From assembly GCA_958443615.1 (NCBI GenBank), contig CAUCLI010000015.1:1-34501 (forward strand): 34,501 bases of DNA, in the 5' to 3' direction. The notes under the pieces were generated by a model. That model saw only the letters and a program-made list of their open reading frames with translations, did no database searches and had not been told where the DNA came from. Of the stretch, positions 8,181 through 16,638 are shown piece by piece. Origin of the DNA: an uncultured Collinsella sp. Lineage in GTDB: Bacteria; Actinomycetota; Coriobacteriia; Coriobacteriales; Coriobacteriaceae. A program made the position numbers and the translations under genes. Every line of letters starts with the position of its first letter. Position 1 is the first letter of the stretch.

Positions 8181-8960
8181 ATGGACCTCGCCTGCGCATG
8201 CACGCTCATCGAGCTCAACAACCGCTTTTACGCCGACCACGCCGCATCGTTCTCGGCGACGAGGAGCGCGCCGTGGGAAGGATGGCGCAAGGCGGCAGAG
8301 CTCTTGGAGCAGCGTGGCTGGGGGCGGGTCGGCAAGACACCGCAAGTCCTCGACCTCGCATGCGGAAACTTGCGCTTCGAGCACTTCCTCCGTTCGACCC
8401 TACCCGATGTCGATCCGGCCTTCCACGCAGTCGACGCCTGCCCCGAACTCGCTCAAGATGCCCGGTCGATCCCCGGCGTCACCTTCCATTGGGCAGACGT
8501 CCTCCAGGGCCTGCTTGCCGGAGATGGCATGCACAGCTTTGAGGCCGTCCCGCCGTGTGATCTCTCCGTGACATTCGGCTTCATGCACCACGTCCCCAGC
8601 GCCGCCATAAGGCACGCCGTGCTCGAGCTGCTCCTCGATCGGACGGCGCGCGGTGGCATCGTCATCGTCTCGTTCTGGCAATTCATGAACGACGCCCGAC
8701 TCGCCCGCAAGGCCCTCGCTGCCGATGCCGCCGTGCGCGAGCGCTCGCTGATCGATACGGGCCAGCTGGATCGGAACGACCACTTCCTCGGATGGCAATC
8801 CGACCCCTCCCCCTTGCGCTACTGCCACCATTTCGACGAGAAGGAGATCGACGGGCTTGTAGCATCTGTGGGAACGCATGCCCGCGAACTCGCGCGCTAC
8901 TCCGCCGACGGGAGCTCTGGTACCCTCAATCGGTACCTGGTGCTCGAGCGGACCGCATAA
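8181..8960 (+). CDS. Trm9/ALKBH8-like SAM-dependent methyltransferase
   Basis: The protein has 259 residues. The N-terminus LNNRFYADHAASFSATR then APW (about residues 12-32) matches the signature before motif I in the wobble-uridine methyltransferases Trm9 and ALKBH8. SAM motif I is VLDLACGN (57-63), and FGFMHH (about 132-137) corresponds to the family's IHH motif. GWQSDP followed by RYCHHFDEKEIDGLV (about 205-227) matches the family's C-terminal PW...RYYHxF..GEL segment. Trm9 methylates cm5U34 of tRNA to mcm5U34, using exactly the product of Elp3, which is encoded divergently 102 bases away. In eukaryotes Trm9 needs the small zinc protein Trm112; I see no partner here. The ATG at 8181 follows a weak GGAAGAA. 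If the tRNA reading is wrong it is a generic class I methyltransferase. Confidence 0.8.
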   Translation: MDLACACTLIELNNRFYADHAASFSATRSAPWEGWRKAAELLEQRGWGRVGKTPQVLDLACGNLRFEHFLRSTLPDVDPAFHAVDACPELAQDARSIPGVTFHWADVLQGLLAGDGMHSFEAVPPCDLSVTFGFMHHVPSAAIRHAVLELLLDRTARGGIVIVSFWQFMNDARLARKALAADAAVRERSLIDTGQLDRNDHFLGWQSDPSPLRYCHHFDEKEIDGLVASVGTHARELARYSADGSSGTLNRYLVLERTA

Positions 8961-9022
8961 CCGTGCCCATCCTGCGCCAGCCACCCCTCCCTCCTCAAAC
9001 CACGCCCACCGGAAAGGCCCCC

Positions 9023-9859
9023 ATGCACGCACGTATGCCCAAGAACTTCGTCCTCGATCAGCGCATCGAACGCGCCGCCGACGCCATCGAGACCGGCGCC
9101 GCGGCATACCGGGGTCGCTGGGCCGAGGCGTGCCTCCCCCTCGTTCCGGGCGGCCCCGACCGCTTCGGGCACGTGCACCTCGACCTCGGCTGCGGCAAGG
9201 GCGCCTATATCGCCGCCATGGCGCAGCGCCACCCCGACACCCTGTTCATCGGCATGGACAGCGAGCCCGTCTGCGTCGTGCATGCCGCGCAGCTCGTGCT
9301 GGACCTGGGTCTTAAGAACGCCCTGGTCATCCCCGGTGATGCCGCGAACCTGAGCGGCATCTTCGCCCCGGGCGAGCTCTCGAGCATCTCCATCAACTTC
9401 CCCACGCCGCACCCCAAGCGCCGCCACGCCCGCCTGCGTGTGACCACAGCCGAGCACCTCGACGGCTATCGACCGCTCGTCGCCGAAGGGGGCACGGTCG
9501 TGCTGCGAACCGATAGCCTCCCGTTGTTCGAGTATTCACTACCGCAGTTCAAAACCATCGGCTGGGACGTGATATGCGCGACGCACGATGACCGTTCCGC
9601 GCATCCCGAACAGCCGATCACCGAGTATGAGCAGCGCCTCACCGAGCAGGGCGCGACCGTCCACGCCATCTACGCGCGCCCCGCCGCCGAAGCTGCGGCG
9701 GCAGACCAGCTCCAAGCCGCGCTCGACCTGCCCCAAAGCCTCATCGACTACCTTCCCGATGATCTTTTTGCCGAAGACTACATCCCCTATGGCATGAGCT
9801 ACGCCGTTGACAACCTCCGCAATCGCCGGCGTCACCTAGCTGCACGGGAAAATGCATAA
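9023..9859 (+). CDS. trmB: tRNA (guanine-N7-)-methyltransferase TrmB
   Basis: The product is 278 residues. HLDLGCGKGAYIAAMA (about 52-66) is SAM motif I, TLFIGMDSEPVCVVHAAQ follows, and INFPTPHPKRRHARLR (about 124-139) is the hallmark TrmB NFPDPWPKKRH motif in slightly changed form. FEYSLPQFKTIGWDV and ITEYEQRLTEQG are also family stretches. TrmB makes m7G46 in the variable loop of many tRNAs. The ATG at 9023 has GGAAAGG six bases upstream and starts the conserved N-terminus, so the frame open from 8792 is ignored. It follows the Trm9-like gene by 62 bases on the same strand, giving a cluster of tRNA-modification genes. The DPW to TPH change in the motif is worth noting but the basic KRRH remains. 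Confidence 0.93.
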   Translation: MHARMPKNFVLDQRIERAADAIETGAAAYRGRWAEACLPLVPGGPDRFGHVHLDLGCGKGAYIAAMAQRHPDTLFIGMDSEPVCVVHAAQLVLDLGLKNALVIPGDAANLSGIFAPGELSSISINFPTPHPKRRHARLRVTTAEHLDGYRPLVAEGGTVVLRTDSLPLFEYSLPQFKTIGWDVICATHDDRSAHPEQPITEYEQRLTEQGATVHAIYARPAAEAAAADQLQAALDLPQSLIDYLPDDLFAEDYIPYGMSYAVDNLRNRRRHLAARENA

Positions 9860-9933
9860 ATCGATCCTATTGCCGGTGCAGACTGCATAGATTTTTCGGA
9901 CCCGCCTCACCAGGTGCGTTCAGATTCTCCAAA

Positions 9934-10141
9934 GTGGTCAAAATACCCAGTTTGTGCGCTGACACGCGAATCCCCCTGCAACAAAAGCCCAGGATTCGCT
10001 TTTCATCCAGCGGGTCCATGAGCTCCCGTCGAGACGCCGGTCGGTTTGACACCGACAAAAGCCCAGGATTACCGTAAGCGTAGGTGTATACATGCTCCCA
10101 AAGCGACGATTTTCAGCGCACAATTAGGGTATTTTGACCAC
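9934..10141. repeat. Inverted-repeat element with internal direct repeats
   Basis: The left arm (9934-9962) and right arm (10113-10141) are 29-base inverted copies, identical at 26 positions; both contain GTGGTCAAAATACCC and TTGTGCGCTGA. Inside, the 16-base sequence ACAAAAGCCCAGGATT occurs twice in direct orientation (9981-9996 and 10055-10070). Just outside the right arm another degenerate TATTTT..GACC copy follows at about 10157-10168. No ORF of substance lies within, so it looks like a MITE-like or palindromic intergenic repeat, or part of a structured transcript. The rest of the 9860-10305 gap shows only the ribosome-binding site of the next gene and a CATAAT (10265-10270) that might be a -10. 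Confidence 0.65.
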
Positions 10142-10305
10142 CTTTTCAATTCTCAGTATTTTATGACCCCCTATTTCGCACACGCAGAGCCGACGGGGGC
10201 GTCGAGGCGGGGCGGGCAAGAGCGCACCCTGCGCGCCAACGCGCCCCGGCATACCTCTTTCGGTCATAATAAGCACCGACAACTGCAACGAAACGGAAAG
10301 CACCC

Positions 10306-13095
10306 ATGTCTGAAGCGACCAACGCAATCGACCCCTTCGCCCACGGTTCCCTGGGGGCGCTCGCACCCAGCTGGTGGGAGCCGGAATCCAGCGACTCCGA
10401 ACCGACATCCGATCCCGAACCCTGGCTGACCGCGGAAGAAGCCTACGAGCGCTTCATGGGTTGGGTCACCTCACGCGGGATCGAGCCTTGGCCGCACCAG
10501 GAGGACGCGCTGTTCTCGCTCGCCGCGGGCGGCAACGTCATCTTGGGCACCCCCACCGGTTCGGGCAAGTCGCTCGTCGCACTCGGCATGATGTTCATGG
10601 CCATGGCCAGCGGACAGCGCGCATACTACACGGCGCCCATCAAAGCCCTCGTTTCCGAGAAGTTCTTCTACCTGGTCGACATCCTCGGTCGCGACAACGT
10701 GGGCATGATCACCGGCGACTCGCACATCAACACCGGCGCCCCCGTGATCTGCTGCACCGCCGAGATCCTCGCCAACCAGGCGCTGCGCGAGGGCGAGGAC
10801 ACCGATGTGGGCTGCGTCGCCATGGACGAATTCCATTTCTTCTCCGACCCCGACCGCGGGTGGGCCTGGCAGGTCCCGCTGCTCACGCTGCCCCACACGC
10901 AGTTCCTGCTCATGAGCGCCACCTTGGGCGACATGACCGCCATCGGCGATACCCTCACCCGCACCACCGGCCGCGACCTGGAGCTCATCGCCGACGCGCC
11001 TCGCCCGGTGCCCCTCTCCTACGAATATGTGAAAACCGCCCTGGAGGGAACGGTCGAGCTGGCCCTGCGTCAGGGCGACTCGCCGCTCTACATCGTGCAC
11101 TTCTCCCAGGACGCGGCCCTGCAATCCGCCCGTGCACTGGCGAGCTACGGCGTCGCCAGCAAGGAACAGCGCGAGGCGATCAAGGAGGCCATCAAGGGCG
11201 GTCGCTTCACCACGGCGTTCGGCAAGACGCTCAAACACCTCATCTCGAGCGGCGTGGGCCTGCACCACGCCGGCATGCTGCCACGCTACCGGTTGCTCGT
11301 CGAGAAGCTCGCCCAGCAGGGCCTTCTCCCCGTGATCTGCGGCACCGACACGCTCGGTGTGGGCATCAACGTACCCATCCACACCGTCCTGCTCACCGGC
11401 CTCACAAAATTCGACGGCTACAAGCAGCGCCGCCTGCGCTCGCGCGAGTTCCACCAGATCGCCGGGCGCGCGGGCCGCTCGGGCTTTGACACCGAGGGCG
11501 TGGTCATCGCCGAGGCGCCGGAGTTCGAGATCGAGAACCACAAGGCCGAGCTCAAGGCCATGGGCGACCCCAAGAAGATGAAGAAGCTCAAGAAAAAGCG
11601 GCCGCCGGAGGGTTTTGTCACCTGGAACGAGGACACCTTCACCCGCCTGATCGAGAGCGAGCCCGAAACCCTCAAGCCACGTCTGCGCATCACGCACTCC
11701 ATGGTGCTCGCGGAGGTCGAGCAGGGCGGCGACGCATGGGAGCGCGTGCTCGAACTCATCGACGCGTCGCTGCAGACACCCGAAGAGAAGACCAAGCTCA
11801 AGGCCCGCGCGGCGGAGATCTTCGCCACCCTCATCGATGCCGGCGTCGTGGTGCGCGAGGCCTGCGGGACGGACGTGGACGCCGATGACGGCAGTATCGG
11901 CTCGATTTCGACGGTCTCGCTCACCGAGGCGCCCGCGAACCTGGATGAACTCCGGGCACTCGACGCCGCTCGCGATGAGGGCGACGGCGCGTGGGGCGAG
12001 GCCGAACGGGCGGTCGACGGGCCGGGCACCGCGACGGCCCACCCGCTCGACGGGGCGGCGACCTACTACCTCACGGTCGACCTCCCCGAGGACTTCGCCC
12101 TCGACCAGCCGCTCTCCCCGTTCCTGCTCGCCGCGCTCGAGCTGCTGGATCCGGAAAGCCCCACGTACACGCTCGACCTCATCTCCATGGTCGAGGCGAC
12201 GCTCGAGGACCCCAAGCAGATTCTTCGCGCGCAGGAGCGCCGCGCCCGCGACGCGGCGATGAACGCCATGAAAGCGGAGGGCGTCGACTTTGAGGAGCGC
12301 CTCGACCGGCTGCAGGACGTCACCTACCCCAAGCCGCTCGAGGAGATGCTCGACGTCGCGTTCGCCACGTATTGCGCGCAGGTCCCATGGGCAAACGATT
12401 ACGAGCTCAGCCCCAAGTCGGTCCTGCGCGACATGCTCGAGACCGGTTGCGACTTTAAGAGCTACATCGCGCAGTACAAGATCGCGCGCTGCGAGGGCAT
12501 CCTGCTGCGGTACCTCACGGAAGCGTACCGCTCGCTCGACCGCACCGTGCCGGTGGAGCGCCGCACCGAGGAGCTCGACGATATCGTGTCCTGGCTGGGA
12601 CTTGTGGTGCGCTCGGTCGACTCGAGCCTTGTGGACGAATGGGCCAACGCGGGCGCCGAACCCGGAGCCGCGCCGCTCAAGCGCGGCGACGAGGTCGTCG
12701 CCGACCGCCGAGGCATGACGCTCATGGTCCGCAACGCCCTGTTCCAGCGCGTCCGCCTCGCGGCGCGCGACAAGGCCGATGAGCTCGGCGTCCTCGACGA
12801 GGACTGGGGATTCGGCGAGCTGCGCTGGGGCCGCGTGCTGGATGCGTTCTACGAGGCGCACGAGGACCTGCTCACCGATGCCGACGCGCGATCGGCCGCA
12901 TTCCTCGAGATCGATGAGACGGACGAGCTCACCGACCATGTGTGGCACGTGCACCAGGTGTTCCACGATTCGGACGGCGACCACGACTTCGGCATCATGG
13001 CGGACGTCGACCTGGACGCCACCCAAGACGGCGACGGCATCGTCTTCAAGAGCTACCGCGCCGGCGCGATCGAGGACCTGGTGCGCCAGCCTTAG
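10306..13095 (+). CDS. Ski2/Mtr4-like RNA helicase with DUF3516 C-terminus
   Basis: The product is 929 residues. The SF2 core shows motif I GTPTGSGKSLVA (about 80-92), APIKALVSEKF, CCTAEIL, motif II DEFHFF (about 174-179), SATLGD (about 203), and motif VI HQIAGRAGRSGFD (about 382-394). GVGLHHAGMLPRYR and GTDTLGVGIN are typical of the Ski2-like branch. The long C-terminal half matches the DUF3516 region of actinobacterial helicases of this type. Ski2-like helicases unwind RNA for degradation or quality control; the precise substrate in Actinomycetota is not settled. The start follows GGAAAG. The first 40 residues are acidic and Pro/Ser-rich. A strong terminator at 13136-13192 closes the unit. 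Codon use fits the host. Confidence 0.9.
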   Translation: MSEATNAIDPFAHGSLGALAPSWWEPESSDSEPTSDPEPWLTAEEAYERFMGWVTSRGIEPWPHQEDALFSLAAGGNVILGTPTGSGKSLVALGMMFMAMASGQRAYYTAPIKALVSEKFFYLVDILGRDNVGMITGDSHINTGAPVICCTAEILANQALREGEDTDVGCVAMDEFHFFSDPDRGWAWQVPLLTLPHTQFLLMSATLGDMTAIGDTLTRTTGRDLELIADAPRPVPLSYEYVKTALEGTVELALRQGDSPLYIVHFSQDAALQSARALASYGVASKEQREAIKEAIKGGRFTTAFGKTLKHLISSGVGLHHAGMLPRYRLLVEKLAQQGLLPVICGTDTLGVGINVPIHTVLLTGLTKFDGYKQRRLRSREFHQIAGRAGRSGFDTEGVVIAEAPEFEIENHKAELKAMGDPKKMKKLKKKRPPEGFVTWNEDTFTRLIESEPETLKPRLRITHSMVLAEVEQGGDAWERVLELIDASLQTPEEKTKLKARAAEIFATLIDAGVVVREACGTDVDADDGSIGSISTVSLTEAPANLDELRALDAARDEGDGAWGEAERAVDGPGTATAHPLDGAATYYLTVDLPEDFALDQPLSPFLLAALELLDPESPTYTLDLISMVEATLEDPKQILRAQERRARDAAMNAMKAEGVDFEERLDRLQDVTYPKPLEEMLDVAFATYCAQVPWANDYELSPKSVLRDMLETGCDFKSYIAQYKIARCEGILLRYLTEAYRSLDRTVPVERRTEELDDIVSWLGLVVRSVDSSLVDEWANAGAEPGAAPLKRGDEVVADRRGMTLMVRNALFQRVRLAARDKADELGVLDEDWGFGELRWGRVLDAFYEAHEDLLTDADARSAAFLEIDETDELTDHVWHVHQVFHDSDGDHDFGIMADVDLDATQDGDGIVFKSYRAGAIEDLVRQP

Positions 13096-13135
13096 GCCCC
13101 TCGATCTCCGCCGTCAGAGCACCATCGATTCACCC

Positions 13136-13192
13136 ACGCGCCGCCGAACCCGCTTCCGCTGGGTCGGCGGCGCGTCGCGTTAAGTCATTTTT
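13136..13192 (+). terminator. Intrinsic terminator after the DUF3516 helicase
   Basis: ACGCGCCGCCGAACCC (13136-13151) pairs with GGGTCGGCGGCGCGT (13161-13175) through 15 base pairs with one bulged A and a nine-base loop. A short spacer and TTTTT (13188-13192) follow. Downstream, GTGAC and GTCAC repeats around 13210-13240 could form an operator or hairpin ahead of the C39-like gene. Confidence 0.8.
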
Positions 13193-13303
13193 AACCTCCC
13201 GTTAAGCACCGTGACCAACCCGTCACGCAAGTGTCACGGGAGCGCATAAGTGCCCCTCCATCATGGATGACGTGCCGATATCCAACATCCAAGGAGCCGA
13301 GCC

Positions 13304-14131
13304 ATGAGCACGTATGGAAGAAATGGCGTCCAGTCATCTCTGCGGGAATTTGACGGACCCCTCGAGGGCGGCAGATTCCGAACCGACCGCGGGGCGCGGC
13401 GACGTCGCACTGCCGCGCCGCCGCGCGCCGGCACGCCCCGTCGAGAACCTGCCGCCGCCAGCCGTAGGCCCGGCACGGCGCGGCGACCGCGAAGCCCCAA
13501 ATCGCGCATGGGAAAGATGGCGCTCATCGGCCTCGGCATCGCAATCGCCTTCGTTCTCGCGGCACAGCCGATCATGCGGCAGGATGCCGGAACGACCGGA
13601 GGAAACGCGCTCCCCCAAGAGGAGATCGCTCACTCGACACCGGCGCATGCCTGGCGCAAAGGAGAGGTCCCGTTCCTGTACCAAATCGACCCCCAATGGT
13701 CCGACGAACCCTACGCGGGAGGGAACATCCATGAGAACGGATGCGGACCGACCTGCCTCTCCATGGTCTATGTGTCCCTTACGGGAAGGACCGATCTCGA
13801 CCCCGCCGCGATGGCGCGCTTCAGCGAGCAAAACGGTTTCACCGTCGACGGCATGACGGCCTGGACGCTTATGACAGATGGCGCGGCGATGCTCGGCCTT
13901 CGCAGCTCCGAACTCTCCGCAAGCGCCGAGGTCGTCCGTGCCGAGCTCGAGGCGGGGCGGCCGATCATATGCAGCGTGCGACCCGGCGACTTCACCACCA
14001 CGGGGCACTTCATCGTGCTCGCAGGCCTGACCGACGATGGGCAGGTCGTGGTGCGGGACCCGAATAGCGCCGGCAACGGCGACCACCCTTGGGACCTCGA
14101 GCGGATTCTTGGCCAATGTGCCAACCTGTAG
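13304..14131 (+). CDS. C39-like cysteine peptidase, membrane-anchored
   Basis: The protein has 275 residues. The first 70 are Arg/Pro/Ala-rich and would stay in the cytoplasm. One membrane segment follows (about 70-90, MALIGLGIAIAFVLAA). The outer domain has the papain-like triad of the Peptidase_C39_2 family: Cys147 in ENGCGPTCLSMV, His235 in TTGHFIVLAG, and Asp252 in VVRDPNS. VPFLYQIDPQWSDEPY is the usual opening of this domain. Members cleave peptides or cross-links at the cell surface; no peptide substrate or ABC exporter gene is adjacent, so a bacteriocin role is not supported. AAGGAG stands upstream of the ATG. The long basic, low-complexity cytoplasmic tail is unusual for the family and may bind a partner or be a regulatory segment. 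Confidence 0.85.
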   Translation: MSTYGRNGVQSSLREFDGPLEGGRFRTDRGARRRRTAAPPRAGTPRREPAAASRRPGTARRPRSPKSRMGKMALIGLGIAIAFVLAAQPIMRQDAGTTGGNALPQEEIAHSTPAHAWRKGEVPFLYQIDPQWSDEPYAGGNIHENGCGPTCLSMVYVSLTGRTDLDPAAMARFSEQNGFTVDGMTAWTLMTDGAAMLGLRSSELSASAEVVRAELEAGRPIICSVRPGDFTTTGHFIVLAGLTDDGQVVVRDPNSAGNGDHPWDLERILGQCANL

Positions 14132-14206
14132 AGCTTCTCCGCGTAACCCCGCAGACGGGGCCTCTCCGACGCGGCTTCACCTCCGCGCCGCCGCGCCCTC
14201 GCCGTC

Positions 14207-14234
14207 GCGGCCACGCCGGAGCGGCCACGCCGGA
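14207..14234. repeat. Short tandem repeat, 14 bases twice
   Basis: GCGGCCACGCCGGA occurs twice back to back (14207-14220, 14221-14234) in the gap between the C39-like gene and the NifX-family gene. A small hairpin, TAGCGC-AAAC-GCGCTA (about 14280-14295), follows. Nothing else was recognised in 14132-14340. Confidence 0.7.
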
Positions 14235-14359
14235 GCGCCCCGCATATACGGACGCGCGAACACCATGCGCATGCGCGCCTAGCGCAAACGCGCTACCATG
14301 GAGGAAAGCCCAACACGCATGCGCGCAGCTCAGGCGCGCACAGAAAGGTGGCATCGCAC

Positions 14360-14722
14360 ATGAAGCTCGCAGTTCCCTCCGTCGGCGAAGGCGGCCTCGA
14401 GGCCCAGCGCTCCGCCCACTTCGGCCACGCCGATTGCTTCACGATCCTGAACATCGAGAACGGCACCGTCGCGCTCGACGGCATCATCGCCAATCCCCCG
14501 CATGAGGAGGGCGGCTGCATGCGGCCCGTACGTATCCTCGCCGACGCCGGCATCGACGCCATCGTGGCCGTGGGCATGGGCATGCGCCCCATGCAGGGCT
14601 TCGCCGCCGCCGGCATCACCGTCCTGCACGACGCCGAATCCCCCACGGTGGGCGCCGCCGCCGAGCGCGTGGCCGCCGGCCAGCTCGAGGCCATGGGCCC
14701 GGAGCACGCCTGCCATCACTAG
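14360..14722 (+). CDS. NifX/NifB-family cofactor-binding protein
   Basis: The product is 120 residues and matches the dinitrogenase iron-molybdenum cofactor domain (PF02579): MKLAVPS at the start, SAHFGHADCFTILNIENG, then ADAGIDAIVAVGMGMRPMQGFAAAGITVLH. In nitrogen fixers these small proteins carry the cofactor; in non-fixing anaerobes single-domain members are common and their cargo is unknown. No nif genes are visible here. The Cys/His-rich end (ACHH) and the Met-rich GMGMRPM could bind metal. The ATG at 14360 is preferred over GTG 14348 because AAAGGTGG lies at a proper distance only for the ATG. A terminator follows at 14752. ModD, another protein named from molybdenum loci, is encoded 8 kb away but the two are not linked. 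Confidence 0.85.
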   Translation: MKLAVPSVGEGGLEAQRSAHFGHADCFTILNIENGTVALDGIIANPPHEEGGCMRPVRILADAGIDAIVAVGMGMRPMQGFAAAGITVLHDAESPTVGAAAERVAAGQLEAMGPEHACHH

Positions 14723-14751
14723 GGTCTGCGCCGGCATTCCCATTCACGCCC

Positions 14752-14791
14752 AAGGCGTCGTCCGCCAACGTGCGCGGACGGCGCCTTTGTT
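14752..14791 (+). terminator. Terminator after the NifX-family gene
   Basis: AAGGCGTCGTCCGC (14752-14765) pairs with GCGGACGGCGCCTT (14774-14787) over 14 bases with one G-U pair and an eight-base loop, followed by TGTT. It lies between the convergent NifX-family and kinase genes. Confidence 0.7.
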
Positions 14792-14805
14792 CATACGGGG
14801 CCCCT

Positions 14806-16116
14806 TTAAGCCCATCCCATCATCACGGCAAACAATGCGCTGCCAAACAGCACCACGACCATGCCAATGGCCCCGTAGACGGTTTCGCGCAAGATGCCCC
14901 ACCGCGCGAGCTTTGGATATCTCGCGCGCAGCCTCCGACGATCCATCAGGAGATACGCCCCGATGATGAGGAGCGGATCGACGCACAGGATGTTCTGCGC
15001 GAACAAATACTCCATCGACCGCCCCGCGTCCCTGGGCACGGGATTGAAAATCGTCTCGATGCTCATCCACAGCATCATGGCGAGCATCACGAGAATCGCG
15101 CTGTTCCAGACACGCCCCGCCCATGAGGGGATCAGTGAAAGCGGGTTCCAGTTTCTCAGTGCCGGCAACCTAAAGCTCATCGAGCGGACGGGGATCCGCC
15201 CGCCCGTCGCGCACGTCGATGCGGAAGGGCGCGATTCGGCCGCGATCGATATCGCCGCGCCAAAATCCGCAACCGAAGCATATCGATCGGCGGGATCGAA
15301 CGCACAGGCCGTGCCCACGAGCTGCGCCCATGCCTCGCCCATGCCCTTCTCCCTGCACTCGGCAGCCCCGCAGGTGTTCGGGGGCTGCTCGCCCGTCAGG
15401 CAGAAATACAAGATCTTGCCCAACGCATACACATCGGTTCGCTCGTCGGTCTGGCCAAAGCCGAACTGCTCGGGCGGGGCATAGCATCGCGTGAGGAAAT
15501 GCGTGGTGTCGCTCGATGCGTCCGGATGCCACATCCGCGCGCTTCCAAAGTCGATGACGACGGCCTTGCCATCGCGCATGATGACGTTCGATGGCTTGAG
15601 GTCGCGGTGTATCAGAGGGCGCGGCAATGCCGTGTGGAGCTCCGTAACCGCTCGGCTCAGCGGCGGCAGCACGAGCACCGCCAGGTGCTCCCCCGCGCCG
15701 ATAGCCCTTTGCAGCGCGTCGACCGTGCATCCGTCGACATGCTCCATCACCACCGTCAAGGTGTTCCCGCTGCGCGCACACTCGACCAATCGAGGCACAC
15801 ATGCGAGGCTTTCGCCCCGCTCTTGAGCGCGCCACAGCTCCTCGTACGCCGCGCCGGCGCCGGAAGCGGCATCGATGACCTTGCGAACGTACCTGCCGGC
15901 GGCGCCCTCCCTCGGACGGCCCCGCACCAGCTCCGTCGTCTCAAACTCCGATTGCTTGATCACACGCTCGACATGCCAGGTCGTGGCCTCGGCAGATCGA
16001 GTCAAGTATGCCTCAAGCCCATGATGGAACGTCTCGTCCCCAGAGCCCGAGGCATCGGCCGCGGATATGTCATCGGAATTCTTCATGGCCTGCATCATAC
16101 CAGCGCGCAAGGACAA
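14806..16116 (-). CDS. Membrane Ser/Thr protein kinase
   Basis: The product is up to 436 residues. The kinase core has HRDLKPSNVIM (catalytic loop, about 168-178), VIDFGSARMW (about 186-195), and YAPPEQFG followed by TDVYALGKILYFCLTG, the equivalent of the APE and subdomain IX motifs. The Gly-rich nucleotide loop is poor: the region WHVERVIKQSE..YVRKVID has the lysine strand but no GxGxxG, so activity should be tested. The last 110 residues hold three or so hydrophobic segments, so the kinase is anchored from its C-terminal side. The start may be the TTG at 16116, touching the HTH gene's TAA, or an ATG at 16098, 16095 or 16086. The preceding HTH gene is a recurrent partner of such kinases, and the two almost surely form one operon. 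Confidence 0.85.
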   Translation of the reverse strand: MSLRAGMMQAMKNSDDISAADASGSGDETFHHGLEAYLTRSAEATTWHVERVIKQSEFETTELVRGRPREGAAGRYVRKVIDAASGAGAAYEELWRAQERGESLACVPRLVECARSGNTLTVVMEHVDGCTVDALQRAIGAGEHLAVLVLPPLSRAVTELHTALPRPLIHRDLKPSNVIMRDGKAVVIDFGSARMWHPDASSDTTHFLTRCYAPPEQFGFGQTDERTDVYALGKILYFCLTGEQPPNTCGAAECREKGMGEAWAQLVGTACAFDPADRYASVADFGAAISIAAESRPSASTCATGGRIPVRSMSFRLPALRNWNPLSLIPSWAGRVWNSAILVMLAMMLWMSIETIFNPVPRDAGRSMEYLFAQNILCVDPLLIIGAYLLMDRRRLRARYPKLARWGILRETVYGAIGMVVVLFGSALFAVMMGWA

Positions 16117-16536
16117 TTAGCAGACGGTCTCCTCGCCCAGGCGATAAAGTTCCTCGTTGACCTTCTGAAGGCTGCACCCCTGGTCGATGCAGAAGATGAT
16201 GATCGCGTCGCGGCGGCACTTCGGGTTGAGCGAGCTCACCCCCGCGGCGCGTAGCGCGCGATTCGTCTCCCGCAGCGTCAGCGCCATGGCAAACGCGATT
16301 TGAAGGACCTTATCGCGCGAGGGATTGCGGGCCCCGGTGAAGATCTGATAGCCGAACGTCTCGTTGAGGTCGGCCATGCGCACCACGCGCGAGCGCTTGA
16401 GATTCTTTTTCTCGAGCATATGGCACAGGAACTCGGACAGCGTCTCGGCGGAAAAATCGTGGTCCTCGATGAAGCCGTCGAGCGTCGGCGCCTCGATCAG
16501 CTCCTGCAACACCTGCTCTGTCAATCGCTCTGTCAT
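16117..16536 (-). CDS. XRE-like HTH regulator paired with kinase
   Basis: The protein has about 139 residues. The middle, LKRSRVVRMADLNETFGYQIFTGARNPSRDKVLQIA, is an XRE-like helix-turn-helix with the typical NxTYGYQIFxGxRxPSRDK pattern. The C-terminal part (SSLNPKCRRDAIIIFCIDQG..NEELYRLGEETV) is a conserved tail of this regulator type. Proteins of this form are often found next to Ser/Thr kinase genes in Clostridia and Coriobacteriia; kinase control of the regulator, or the reverse, is an inference. ATG 16536 is preferred over TTG 16551 because GAGG lies seven bases before it. Its stop directly abuts the kinase start, so translation is probably coupled. Confidence 0.75.
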   Translation of the reverse strand: MTERLTEQVLQELIEAPTLDGFIEDHDFSAETLSEFLCHMLEKKNLKRSRVVRMADLNETFGYQIFTGARNPSRDKVLQIAFAMALTLRETNRALRAAGVSSLNPKCRRDAIIIFCIDQGCSLQKVNEELYRLGEETVC

Positions 16537-16638
16537 GCCGTCCTCACCCAACGCCCTTCACACCCATGGTATACCGCGAGACGACCAACCGAATCGCGCC
16601 GCCCGGTCATTTCCCGCCACAGCGCCGATGCCGGCACG

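Noticed and set aside
8087..8384. Upstream extension of Elp3
   Set aside because: It overlaps the divergent methyltransferase start, and the residues do not resemble the Elp3 N-terminus.
10471..13026. 851-codon open frame on the minus strand
   Set aside because: It lies antisense to the DUF3516 helicase, whose motifs are unmistakable. The antisense product has no motif and is rich in Val, Glu and Leu, as expected from GC-rich shadow frames.
13304..14131. C39 peptidase as a bacteriocin exporter part
   Set aside because: There is no ABC transporter or precursor peptide gene next to it, and its fold is of the Peptidase_C39_2 type, which is also found in unrelated surface proteins.
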